Source: Halalkalibacter urbisdiaboli (GTDB taxonomy: Bacteria; Bacillota; Bacilli; Bacillales; Bacillaceae_D). Taken from it: a stretch of DNA of 64,000 nucleotides. Under the pieces are notes generated by a model that saw nothing but the letters and a program-made list of their open reading frames with translations, searched no databases and was not told the origin of the DNA. The first letter of the stretch is position 1, and the number at the start of each line of letters is the position of its first letter. Positions 25,783-36,900 of this stretch are shown one piece after another. The translations under genes were made by a program, and so were the position numbers. The stretch spans positions 517,583-581,582 of the forward strand of contig NZ_MVJM01000001.1 of assembly GCF_002156385.1 (NCBI RefSeq). Reading direction: 5' to 3'.

Positions 25783-27246
25783 CTACCGGTCAGGGTCCTG
25801 AGGATGAACTGATGAGGGACGTTTTGATTTTAGTGGCATCGGTGCACGGATTAAAATATCGCGAAAGGCACGTGCATCAAATGGTATAAACGGCCACATA
25901 TATGGTGTTTCAAATACTTTAATTCGAACAAGTAAAATTAACCAAACAGCAATACTAATAATAAAGCCGACCAAACCGAAAAAAGCAGTACTCAATAGAA
26001 ATATAACACGAACCAATCGATTTGCTAGCCCCATTTCATAACTTGGTGTAGCAAAAGAGCCGACTGCTGCAATCGCAAGATAAAGGACGACCTCCGGTGA
26101 AAATAGGCCAACGTTTATTGCTACATCACCAATTAACAACGCCGATACGAGACCGAGTGCTGTCGCTAGCGCATTTGGTGTATGGATCGCAGCCATTCTT
26201 AGCATCTCTATCCCAATTTCAGCAATGATAAATTGCGAAATTAAAGGGACGCTCCCTTTTTCACGTTCACCGAGATAAGATAATGCTTCTGGTACGTACG
26301 TATCATTTGTCGCTAATAAATACCATAGCGGAAGTAAAAATAGCGAGGCAAACACAGCAACAAACCTAACAAATCGTAGCGCTGCGCCAACAATCGGCTT
26401 TTGGCGATATTCCTCTGCATGCTGAAGATGATGCCAAAATGTTGTTGGAGCAATTATAACACTTGGTGAGCCATCAACAATAATAATGATATGGCCCTCA
26501 AATAGATGACTTGACGCTACATCAGGTCGTTCTGTATACCTTACCATCGGATATGGATTATAATGATGACCAAAAACATATTCTTCAATTGTTTTATCAG
26601 CCATTGGCAGACCATCGGTATCGATTCTCTCCAACGCTTTACGGATATGATTAACATAAGCTGGATCGGCGATGTCCTCAATATATGTGATTGCCAAATC
26701 TGTTTTAGAACGTCTTCCTACATTAACAAACTCTACTCTTGTCGTACGATCACGGACTCTGCGACGGATTAATGCTGCATTCATGACGATAGTTTCCACA
26801 AAACCATCTTTTGAACCGCGAATAACTTGTTCTGTATCAGGCTCTTCTGGACCTCGCACAGGATATTCACGAGTGTCCAATAAAATGATCGAATCAACGC
26901 CTTCAACTACTAATGCAGTTGGTCCCGCTAGAACTTGATCAACAACAGCGTCCAAATCCCTTTCAGTTGCAATCTCTACATATGGAATTTTTGATTTAAT
27001 TAATGTGTCAAGAGGCTCTTGATCTAGCTCCTCGTCCGTTAAAGAGGCAAATTGCCTTTGAATTTGCGTAAGAGCTTGATCCTTGCCAAAGCCATCAACT
27101 AAAAACAATCCCATTCTACGTCCGCCATGCTTTAATTCAAGAAATATTAAATCAAAGCTTTTATCAACACCTAATTCTTTCTTTAAAAAAGCCACATTCT
27201 CATTAAAGCTTTTCGATACTTTATGTTTTATCTTCTCTTTACTCAC
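25783..27246 (-). CDS. Spore germination protein, GerA/SpoVAF family
   Basis: 487 residues, GTG start at 27246 with GGGGGTG seven bases upstream. The N-terminal 270 residues are the soluble GerA-type domain (FNENVAFLKKELGVDKSFDL, GRRMGLFLVDGFGKDQ, GPTALVVEGVDSIILLDTREYPVRGPEEPDTEQVIRG-like core) followed by four or five membrane helices (about 285-460). The FLVDGFGKD form and the short C-tail fit SpoVAF better than a GerAA receptor subunit. No spoVA operon is near. A gCATg-N17-aAATAATg arrangement upstream resembles a forespore sigma-F/G promoter, with low certainty. Confidence 0.85.
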   Translation of the reverse strand: MSKEKIKHKVSKSFNENVAFLKKELGVDKSFDLIFLELKHGGRRMGLFLVDGFGKDQALTQIQRQFASLTDEELDQEPLDTLIKSKIPYVEIATERDLDAVVDQVLAGPTALVVEGVDSIILLDTREYPVRGPEEPDTEQVIRGSKDGFVETIVMNAALIRRRVRDRTTRVEFVNVGRRSKTDLAITYIEDIADPAYVNHIRKALERIDTDGLPMADKTIEEYVFGHHYNPYPMVRYTERPDVASSHLFEGHIIIIVDGSPSVIIAPTTFWHHLQHAEEYRQKPIVGAALRFVRFVAVFASLFLLPLWYLLATNDTYVPEALSYLGEREKGSVPLISQFIIAEIGIEMLRMAAIHTPNALATALGLVSALLIGDVAINVGLFSPEVVLYLAIAAVGSFATPSYEMGLANRLVRVIFLLSTAFFGLVGFIISIAVWLILLVRIKVFETPYMWPFIPFDARAFRDILIRAPMPLKSKRPSSVHPQDPDR

Positions 27247-27375
27247 TCATATTCACCCCCCGCCTATCTGTCATTATTTACTTTAGGGAAGAATCCCATG
27301 CATAAATGAACATCATATTTAATAAATCGATTACATATACATGTGGCATAACGTTTGTCCAATGGAGGGACTTCG

Positions 27376-28254
27376 ATGCGGAAAAACATTTATATTACTG
27401 CATTTTTAGCTTTATCATTTGCCGTCGGTTTATTATTAACGAACACATTAAAATCAGAACCTTTAAAGGAAGCGTTAACCTTTTTCCCTTTGGATCCAAA
27501 CGCATCCTTTGATGTAGCCTTTTCCTTAATTGAACTTCAATCAATGGAGGACGACGATGAATACATTCTTAGATGGGGGACCGAATCAAAGTTAAATCAA
27601 AAAGCATACTTAAGACAGGATGTTTCATTATTATTTGAGGATGGCAACCTAAAGGATACTCTTTCATTTTGGAAGGAAGATACTGATACTATTAAACAAA
27701 AGAAACTGGTAGAAGGTGAGGACAGTGGTCATTACAAGGTTGTAACCTTTCATCATGCTGAATTGCACTATCCAAATGATATAATTAAAAGTGCACAAAC
27801 GTTAAGTTTTGATGAATTATATGTAATTGACTCACCCTTAAGCCCTCTACGCGCGTTCCGGACTCCTGAAACTGATGAAGATAAGGAAAGTAAACGAATT
27901 CTTGATCATATTTTAGAGCAGCAACAAAAACATGATTGGGACGACCTATTTGCTTATTATAATATTCCTGAAGATAAGTATTTACGAGTCCCACTTACTC
28001 AGCTTGACCGTTTTAAAGATAAACCTATACCTGGGCTCAATCAAGAAGAGACCGCGAAATTTCTCGGCGGCCTCTGGGAAGGGATCTATAAAAATTATGT
28101 GCTGAGTATTCAGAAAAAGGACGGATCTATTGTAAGCCCAATCGGAACAACGACTCCGCTCATATTAATACCAGAAAATCCAGACCATTTTATTATTATC
28201 TTTCGTACAGCAGATGGTGAACCGATTCAGCTATTACAAACAATTAGCTATTGA
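27376..28254 (+). CDS. Hypothetical exported protein
   Basis: 292 residues from ATG 27376 behind GGAGGGACTTC. One N-terminal hydrophobic segment (YITAFLALSFAVGLLL) would act as a signal anchor, leaving an acidic extracellular domain. The domain has no motif that I recognise; it is rich in Asp, Glu and Leu with a repeated Asp-Glu-Asp character. It is divergent from the SpoVAF-like gene, whose spore context may be shared, and its stop overlaps the end of gluP on the other strand by seven bases. Confidence 0.6.
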   Translation: MRKNIYITAFLALSFAVGLLLTNTLKSEPLKEALTFFPLDPNASFDVAFSLIELQSMEDDDEYILRWGTESKLNQKAYLRQDVSLLFEDGNLKDTLSFWKEDTDTIKQKKLVEGEDSGHYKVVTFHHAELHYPNDIIKSAQTLSFDELYVIDSPLSPLRAFRTPETDEDKESKRILDHILEQQQKHDWDDLFAYYNIPEDKYLRVPLTQLDRFKDKPIPGLNQEETAKFLGGLWEGIYKNYVLSIQKKDGSIVSPIGTTTPLILIPENPDHFIIIFRTADGEPIQLLQTISY

Positions 28255-29786
28255 GCTTCAATCCGCTCTTTTACCTCTTTATATGATTCTTCATCAGGAT
28301 TAAGCTCAACTGCTTTGGATATGGAGGCTAATGCCTCCTCTTCTTCACCAAATTCCAAGAAGACGAGCGAAAGATTATAATAGGCTTCATGAAAGGTTGG
28401 CCGAAGCTCAATCGTTTTCAATAAAAGCTGCTTAGCTTCTTCATAATTTTCAAGACTAGCCTCAGCATAAGCGAGCAAAAAATACGCTTCAGGTAATTCC
28501 GTACCATGATCAACGACCTTTTTTAAGTACGGGTACGCCTTCCTAATCTCTTCCTGCTGTAAGTACTCTTGCCCGATTTTCAAAGCCATTAATTCTGATA
28601 CAGCTTTATTATCATTGGTTAAACCAAAGATAAATAATGATCCCCCAATTAAACACGTTAAAGCGAACGCAATAAATTGGCGAGAATTCTTACGATGTTT
28701 TGGCAAATGGACAAAAGCAGATGCTAAAAAGCCAGCGACTAAACCTCCTAAATGAGCTCCGTTATCAATCATCGGAATAGCAAATCCTATCATTAAGTTT
28801 AAAACTAAAATAACAATAAGGTTTTTTCCCATTGTCCGGAAAAACAATTTTTTATGAACGGTTCCAAAGTATAATAGCGCGCCAAAACAACCAAAAATCG
28901 CCCCAGAGGCACCGGCTGCGACCTGTTCATTAAAAGCAAAACTTGCAATCGAGCCAAACAGTCCTGCAATCGAATAAATGACTATAAATCGCCAAGTACC
29001 ATAAATTCGTTCTACCGCAGCCCCTAAATAAAAAAGGGCAAGAGAATTCATAAAAAGATGAAGGAAGCCAATATGTAAAAACATAGATGAAAAAAAGCGC
29101 CACCACTCCCCCTCTAAGATAAGAGGGTTATATTTTGCTCCGAATTCAATAAGTGTCAATATTGAAGTACTCCCTCCATTCCTCTCTAGGAGAAGGTACA
29201 TCATAACAATGGCAGCTAAAAGTACATAGGTAGCAAAAGGCTTTCCATACAGAAATAAGGACCGCTCATACTGATGTTGTTGTTCCACTCTTTGTTTGAT
29301 TCTATGTTGAATTGCCAATATATCGAGTTCTACTTTTTCTAAGAGAAGCTCATTAAGAAATCGTGGTATTTGTAAAGATGATAGCCTTTGTGAAATCATT
29401 TCCTCCTTAGAATGTTGATTTTGGAGAAGCAACGTTGTATGCACTCTTGTCTTTTGACGCTTACCAACAGTCATCGTATCTTGAAGATGCTCCCAAGAAT
29501 CAACTGGGGGCCATAGCGTTACATATATATTTTCACCTTCGATTGAACCTACACGTAGATGTCTTCTTATTAATTCGAACTTTTTAACAGAATCGACAAT
29601 ATCTCTTTTTAACCAGTTTGCCCAATCAATATCCGCTCGTACTAAACGAATAATTTTACGAGGTTTCGTGTTCTCTTCCTCTAACCAAACTTCTCTCCCC
29701 TTTAACTCTAAAACACGACATTCTCGTTCAAATACGAAATAATGAACAAGCTGCCAAAAGTAATGGTCATGTCGTAATGTGTCCAT
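28248..29786 (-). CDS. gluP: Rhomboid intramembrane protease GluP (YqgP) with TPR tail
   Basis: About 512 residues from ATG 29786 behind AGAAAGGATGAG; a longer frame overlaps the HAD gene. An N-terminal soluble domain of about 180 residues is followed by the rhomboid core with six or seven membrane helices: LHIGFLHLFMNSLALF, the catalytic Ser in GASGAIFG and the catalytic His in NGAHLGGLVAGF. The C-terminal 100 residues are TPR-like repeats (…AYFLLAYAEASLENYEEAKQLL…). In B. subtilis YqgP cooperates with FtsH to clear membrane proteins such as MgtE. Follows the HAD gene. Confidence 0.92.
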   Translation of the reverse strand: MDTLRHDHYFWQLVHYFVFERECRVLELKGREVWLEEENTKPRKIIRLVRADIDWANWLKRDIVDSVKKFELIRRHLRVGSIEGENIYVTLWPPVDSWEHLQDTMTVGKRQKTRVHTTLLLQNQHSKEEMISQRLSSLQIPRFLNELLLEKVELDILAIQHRIKQRVEQQHQYERSLFLYGKPFATYVLLAAIVMMYLLLERNGGSTSILTLIEFGAKYNPLILEGEWWRFFSSMFLHIGFLHLFMNSLALFYLGAAVERIYGTWRFIVIYSIAGLFGSIASFAFNEQVAAGASGAIFGCFGALLYFGTVHKKLFFRTMGKNLIVILVLNLMIGFAIPMIDNGAHLGGLVAGFLASAFVHLPKHRKNSRQFIAFALTCLIGGSLFIFGLTNDNKAVSELMALKIGQEYLQQEEIRKAYPYLKKVVDHGTELPEAYFLLAYAEASLENYEEAKQLLLKTIELRPTFHEAYYNLSLVFLEFGEEEEALASISKAVELNPDEESYKEVKERIEAQ

Positions 29787-29799
29787 GAACTCATCCTTT

Positions 29800-30534
29800 C
29801 TAACTTTGATCCAATAACCAATCAAAAACCTCACCCAAGCTATCACATATCTTAATAGGCTTGTCATTCGTTGTTGGTGACTTCTTTCTCGAATTTAAAT
29901 AAACGACATCCCAACCAGCATTGCACGCTCCAATAACGTCCTGCTCCCACGTATCACCTATAAATAGACACTCTGCTGCTTTTTCCCCTAATTCCTGTTC
30001 CATAATTTTAAAAATATTTGGATCTGGTTTTGAGAATCCAACCTCTGCTGAAATTACAACTCCATCTATAATGTTTTCAGTTAATCCTAGTTTTTTCATT
30101 TTACGCATTTGAGTCTCAACTGCCCCATTAGAAATGACTCCAGTTTTGATATTGTGCTGTTTTAGCCAGGTCAGTAATGGGAGTAACGCTTCATCAGGTT
30201 CGCTAAACGTATCAACAATTTGGTCATACCGTTTGTGAAAGCGATCGGCCTCAATATCCTCACTTGGTAATGAGAAACTGTGCATCGTTTCTTCATACCT
30301 TAATCTACGGTATGTTACTGCGTCTACGTTTCCTTCCTCATAAACATTCCAAAAACGGTCACAATTCTTTTTAAAAGCGGTAAACCATATCTCAAAGGGG
30401 ACTTCTTCAATACCTTTTTCTTTTAGGTAAGGAACCACTTCATGACTATAGCAATATTCAATTGCATTCTTAAAAGCCATCTCATGGCTATATAATGTGT
30501 TATCCAAATCAAAACAAATGACTTTCCAATTCAT
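29800..30534 (-). CDS. HAD superfamily hydrolase
   Basis: 244 residues of the YjjG-like subfamily I HAD phosphatases. Motif I is FDLDNTLYS (nucleophile Asp 10), motif II is VISNG, motif III Lys is in SKPDPNIF, motif IV is FIGDTWEQD. A four-helix cap lies between. The substrate is unknown; nucleotide or sugar phosphates are common. The stop is 13 bases ahead of the gluP start, so they are one operon. Confidence 0.85.
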   Translation of the reverse strand: MNWKVICFDLDNTLYSHEMAFKNAIEYCYSHEVVPYLKEKGIEEVPFEIWFTAFKKNCDRFWNVYEEGNVDAVTYRRLRYEETMHSFSLPSEDIEADRFHKRYDQIVDTFSEPDEALLPLLTWLKQHNIKTGVISNGAVETQMRKMKKLGLTENIIDGVVISAEVGFSKPDPNIFKIMEQELGEKAAECLFIGDTWEQDVIGACNAGWDVVYLNSRKKSPTTNDKPIKICDSLGEVFDWLLDQS

Positions 30535-30602
30535 TAGAAATGCCTCCGTTATCGTTTTATTATATCAATCAACTAGCGCTTTAGAACAATGATTAGCATT
30601 AG

Positions 30603-30638
30603 AAAAAAAGAGCAACACCACTATGAGTAGGTTGCTCA
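30603..30638 (-). terminator. Terminator of the small membrane protein gene
   Basis: On the minus strand GAGCAACC pairs with TGTTGCTC around a 12-base loop, then TTTTTTT. Confidence 0.85.
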
Positions 30639-30645
30639 ATCATTA

Positions 30646-30849
30646 CTATGACATTTGATTGGAACGATTAAATTGAAAAACAGAACCCATCATTTTATCG
30701 CGGACCATCGGAATCTGCATGGCTAGACCGACAGCTAATTTACGTAGCCATTTGCGGCCAAGCATAGCATTGATTACTCTGTAACGATACCGATAAGCAA
30801 AATAAAATGATACAGCAAGTGATATCATAGAAAATAATCGATTAATCAA
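30646..30849 (-). CDS. Small conserved membrane protein
   Basis: 67 residues. A hydrophobic N-terminus (LFSMISLAVSFYFAYRYRYR) is followed by a basic amphipathic region (RKWLRKLAVGLAMQIPMVRDKMM). The place between a yqgN homologue and gluP is that of B. subtilis yqgO, but the sequence match is not certain. AGGAGGG precedes ATG 30849. Confidence 0.6.
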   Translation of the reverse strand: MINRLFSMISLAVSFYFAYRYRYRVINAMLGRKWLRKLAVGLAMQIPMVRDKMMGSVFQFNRSNQMS

Positions 30850-30908
30850 CTAAATCCCTCCTTCTTTTTATTTTGTGAATTGAGAGGACATTTTATCCAT
30901 CCATAACT

Positions 30909-30952
30909 AAAAAGCTGCCCCAACCTGTCAGCAATGACCGATGGGGCAACCT
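30909..30952 (-). terminator. Terminator of the amylopullulanase gene
   Basis: On the minus strand GTTGCCCCA pairs with TGGGGCAGC, with the inner arms TCGGTCA and TGACAG, followed by TTTTTAG. Confidence 0.85.
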
Positions 30953-30972
30953 TTACTACTTCATTAAATTTT

Positions 30973-33900
30973 TCAATCTAAAACAAAGGATAAATATTTG
31001 TTAACCATCTTAGCCATTTGTGCACGGGTTGTAGGCTTTTTAGGATTAAATTGATCATTTTCATTAATAATACCTGCTTGCAGAAGTAATTCTACATTAT
31101 TTTTCGCATAATCACTAATAATGTGATGATCTTTAAATAATTGTAATTCCTTTTGTTGTTCGAGCATTTCGTGATTATATGTGACAAAATTCATTGCCCG
31201 GGCAATCATCGTTGCAGCCTGCTCACGTGTAACAGGTTCATTCGGTGCAAAACGCCCATCCCCCTTACCCTTGACGATTCCCACTGACACTGCAGCATTT
31301 AGTTCATTAATAAACCATTCATTGCCTTTGACATCTTTAAATGTTATCTCAGTCTCCGTTGATGGTACTAATCCTAAACTCCTTGTAATTAGAGCAACCA
31401 TCTGAATTCTTGTCGTTGCTTTCTGTGGATGTACAAATCCAGCTTCATTCCCTTTGAAAATGTACTTAGAACCTAACTCATCAAAGTGAGCTTTTGCCCA
31501 GTGTGCTTCCGGAACATCTACAAAGTGTTTTTCATTTTCAACGACTACGTACTCACTGTTTTTCACACTCTTGATTGTTGCTTTGTTTTCATTAAACTTT
31601 GTCGGCACTGGTGTAAATGTTCCATCATTATTTAATTTTACTGCAGTCGAACGTTTAGGATTGAATTCTATTTCACCGACAATATCGCGTTCAACATATT
31701 GTGAAAATTGATTAATATTAAGTTTCTTATCACCTACTAAAGCGTTAACCGTAAATTCAACAATTGGCGACACTAATTGTAACTGATTATTTGTGATAAC
31801 CTTATTCTGATCCTTTCCTTCATTCACCTGAATCGAAATATGAACGTTATCAATACTTTCCTCCAATTGCTGTGCCAATTTATCAACATCCAATTGCTGT
31901 ACCGGTAGGCGATAGGCAACACCATTGTTACTCCTAACCTCTAAAATTCCATTTGGATTCTTTGCTTTTAAAGTTTTTACCACCTGTAAAGGAATGTCTA
32001 CCTCCCTATTTTGAGCATCCTCTACTTCAAAGGTAAGTATTTTAATACCGTTTGACAGATTAATTCGCTCAATCATTTTTTCAGCTTTTACAGTTATTTT
32101 TACTTTATCCCCTTCCTTGACCACGTTTACAACATCATTATCAACAAGGATACGTCCATCAACAGGTGAAGGCGCTGGTGGTTCTGGTGTTGGTAAAGGA
32201 ATCGGTTTTGGTTTAATATTACTATCTTTATCTACTTTAATTATAACTGTAGATAATGGCTCAATCGTAATACTATTTCTAGTTAAAACAAAGCCTGATT
32301 TAGTCGAAACCTCCGTTACCCCTGCCTCATCGTTATCAACCAGCACTTTTCCATCTGTCAAATCTTCCTCTAGGGAAAGAACTCTTTCTTCATTGTCTGC
32401 ATTGACAAATACATAGTAGCCTGTATGATCACTTGATACATTTTTATACCCAATAACCAAATCTTGCTCTTGGATTTCAGGGGCATTAATCAACGTCACA
32501 TTAGCGTCAATTAACTCCTTAGTTCCTAATCTAAATGCGTCTGTCGATCTTCTGAGCTTAATTAACCCTTCAGTATATTCTCTCGTTGTATTGTTAATTG
32601 GATAGACATCTTTATTCGTTGCCTTTTCCCAATCAAACATATTTATAGCATCTGATGAATCATAAGAATCATGAATAAAGTAGCCAAAAGTCTTTCCATT
32701 TTCGTCCTCTAAAGCATGGTACTTTTGTTGAGGGACACCTTCTGCCTTCCATTGCTTCGTTCTACCATACTCTTGGCCAGCATGAATAAATGCAGTACCT
32801 TGGGACGTTAATACCATTGTATTTCCAATGCGAATTCTTTTATGAATTTCTTCGTTATTCTCTTGAATTGCTGGGTCCTTTTTAATTGATTGTGCAATCA
32901 CATCGTATAATGGTAAATTGTCATGTGCCTCAATGTATGGAACCATATCCCCAGGATCATCAGCTGGTGTATTTCCTGGCTGTGCCTTAATATTATTAAA
33001 AATCACATCGATATCTCTAACTCCACCTGTAATAAATCGAGCTTCACCTTCCGAACCAAAGCCAGATTTCAATTCATTTCGGAACTCATCTGAGAATACC
33101 CCTACACTATCTGTTTTATCCATCCAATCTTGGTCTGCACCCTTACCTTGTAGTTCAGGATCAGCTTGATCACCCGCAAAAGTCCTCCAGCCTTCTCCGA
33201 TGAATAAAGCATTCTCGTTAATTTCTGCCGCAGCATCGTATGCCTTTTGAACGGATTCATACGTTGCATCACCCATCATATCCCATCTCATACCGTCGAT
33301 TTTATATTCCTCAAACCAATACTTAACAGAATCAATCATGAGCTTTTCAGCCATTTTATGATTTGTTGCTAAGTTACTTCCAAAGCCCCCTACAAATTGT
33401 CCGTTAGAATTTTTCCAGAAATAATAGTCAGGTACAATATCTTCGAGTAAACTTGCAGATGCCATGTGAGTATAGACATTATCAAGGATAACCCCCATAC
33501 CAGCTTCGTGAATCTCATGAATTAACTCTTTTAACTCAACGATTCTTAATTCAGGATTCCCAGCATCTTCTGAGTATGCACCGTCTGGTGTGAAATAACT
33601 GTGCGGATCATAGCCCCAGTTATATTGATTATTTGCAGCTGAATAATCAAGTTCTCTTTCATTCATGTTTGTTTCATCACCGTAGTACCAAGCCATCACC
33701 GGTAACAACTGAACATGAGTAACACCTAGTGACTTAATATATTCAAGCTTGTCAACAAAAGATGTATACGTCCCCCATCTTCCGTTTAAATCTCCTTCAA
33801 TGGATGGATCAGAAGTGAAATCTCTTACATGAACTTCCCAGATAATCGCATCTTCTCTCTTTTCATACCCTTCAATATTAGCAAAACCAAAGCCCTCTGG

Positions 33901-36900
33901 ATTTGTTCCAGTTAAATCAACAATTGCTGCTTTACCTACTTTGTCACCATCTGCTCCTACTTCTCCGGATGAACTTACCATAAATGGAGCCATTGATTTT
34001 GCATACGGATCGAGAACTTGTTTTGTCACGCCGTTATTTGTTACCTCGTATTGATAATAGTAGCCATTAAGATCGGCAACACCTAAGTCAGCTGCCGTTA
34101 ACTGTAAAGACCATACACCTTTTTCACCTTTTGTTAAGCTTAATGAACCGATCTCTTGAGTAGCAAAATCTTTATCAAAGAAATTAACAACTACTTCACT
34201 AGCTAATGGGGCCCAAAGCTTAAGAGTAACATTCCCATTTTCGTGATAGGTCGCTCCAAGGTCATTTTCCTCATAGTGATACATTTCATCTAACATTCTC
34301 CAGCCAGCCTTTGCTGAAACGGTTTTATTAGAATAGGTCACACTATATGGGGTTTTTTCAGTATCGAATGCTCCGATTACTTCAACTGTCGTCGATCCAG
34401 TAATTTCCACACTATCAACTTGAACAATAGTTGCGTCCTTATTTTCAATCTTTAAACCATCAAGCAGTTCATCTTCCGTTAGACCTTCTGTCATTGTAAA
34501 GTCTAAAAGCATTTTACTATTAGAAAGTAGTTCTGCATTTCTTAACGCAATCGGAACTTCCCAGTAAGGAGAAGTGTATACCGTATCGTCGTTATTTTTA
34601 ATCCAAAGTCGTTTATAACGGTCCACTAATGAAAATGTTTTATTATCACCATCTTTCGCCTCCGTTTCTCTATTCACGATAAGGAAATGAATATTTTTTG
34701 CCCCTTCCTTTACCTTTATATCAACATAAGCACCGTAACGGTCCATTTGTTGATCAGTAAATGGAATTGCACCACTTGGCCAATCATCTGAAGGAGAAAC
34801 AACATCATCCCCCCACACCCATACACCAAGGTTAGCAAAATTATGATCAGCTCTATCATAATGAATTCGAACTGTATTCTCTGGAAGGTCAACCGGTTCA
34901 TACGTAAAAACATCATCCGAACCTTGTCTTATCCAAATTTCATTCATGTCTGGTGAAGTAATCGTAAAGACTTTATCACCACCATCTTTTTCCCCAGTCT
35001 GACTATTTACTACGAGAAATCCAATTTTTTGTGCATTCTCTGTTAATTCGATATCAAGGTACGCCCCGTAACTATCAACTTGTTGCTCAATAAACGGAAC
35101 CCCACTAGGCCAAGTCGTTGGAGGATTCGCAACATCATCCCACATCCACAAACTAAGATTTTTAAAGTTATTATCTGTTCGTTCATAATGGATACGTATA
35201 TGATTATCAGGGATTTCAGTAGGCTCATTTACTACTGGCTCACCTAATTCACCTTTTAATTGATAAACAGAAAAGTCGCTTGCTGCTATTGTGATATCGA
35301 TTTCCCCATGTTCATTTGGGGTTAATTCTTCACTGTTTAAAACATTGGTAAGCGTTGCACTTTTTGCCGAGCTGCGTCCATATAAATCAGCTAACCCAAA
35401 TTGTTTATCTTCTGCCGACTTATTGATTAAAACTAGATATGTTCCGTTATCATCTGAACGTTCATATGCCATCACATCACGTTCTACATGAATATCCCGA
35501 TACGCACCATCACGAAGAGCACTGTGCTCACTTCGCATTTTTATAATCTCTTTGTAGTGTTGAAGTATATCAAGGTTTTGCTCTGACTCGTCCCACGGCA
35601 TCATTTCACGATACCAACGATCCTGCCATTCTGTATATTGCGTATGATCTTTACTTTGCGACAGACCTACCTCTGTCCCGTAGTAAATGACTGGTGACCC
35701 AGGTAATGTGAACTGAGCAGCTGATGCTAGCTTTAATTTATTCACGTCATTGCCTGCTTCATGTAAAAAACGTGATACATCATGATTATCTAGAAATGAA
35801 GTCATAATATATTCAGGGTGATATGTTTCAAGATTTGCTTCAATCATTGACTGTAAGTTAGTAAATGAGCTATTTTTAGCAAACACATCCTTAAACGTAT
35901 CATGGAAGCCAAAATCAACGGCTCCATCAAGTTTACCTGAATATGAATTAATTTTTTCTCTACTATCCCAAACTTCTCCAAAGATATAAGCCTCAGGATC
36001 TGCTTGTTTTACAGCGTGACGAAAATCAACCCAATAGCTGTAGCTAGGTCCCTTGGCATAGTCAAGACGGAACCCATCAAAGTTAAGCTCTTCTAACCAG
36101 AAAGGAACAACATCCTCCAAAATATAATCACGTGTTCCTCTGTTATCATTATTTAATTGTGGTAACTCGCCAATTCCATAAAATGTTTCATAATCACTTG
36201 GCCAATTAGTAAATGTGTACCAATTATAATAAGGACTTTCCGTTCCTTTTTCATAGGCATCTTGAAAATATGGATGTTGATTCGATGTATGATTTGGTAC
36301 AAAATCATAGACAACTTTCATACCTATTGCATGAGCCTCAGTAATAAGCTCTTTCATAATCTCAACCGTCCCAAAGTTGCGGTCTATTGCTTTAAAATCT
36401 GCTGGGTGATAACCATGTGAGTATGGCCCTTCGAAAACAGGTGAAATCCATAACGTATTTACACCTAATTCCTGCAAGTAAGGTAGCTCTTGAATAACTC
36501 CTTCTAAATCTCCTCCCATCCAACCTTTTAAACGTTCTTCAGTAGGTTGACTTTCATCTACATCGTAGTTAATACTTTCATTCCCATCTTTAAATCTATC
36601 AACAAAAATATGATAGATCGTTGCATCCTTTGCCCAAATAGGTGTTGTAAATTCATCAACATAATAAGCAAACTCTGTTGCCTCTTCAGCTGTTTGACTA
36701 TTTGTATCCGCAAATTGAGATTTTTCACCATTTGTGTCCCAGACATCTACTTTATACTTCACAGGAGTTTGATTGGTTTGCTTAGGAATCACCCCTGTTA
36801 ACATTGATGTGAACAGCCCATTTTCTTCATTTGTAGACACGACTTCCATCGGTACAAATTCACCATTTGTTGCTACTCCCCGGTTACCATGAGGAGAGGA

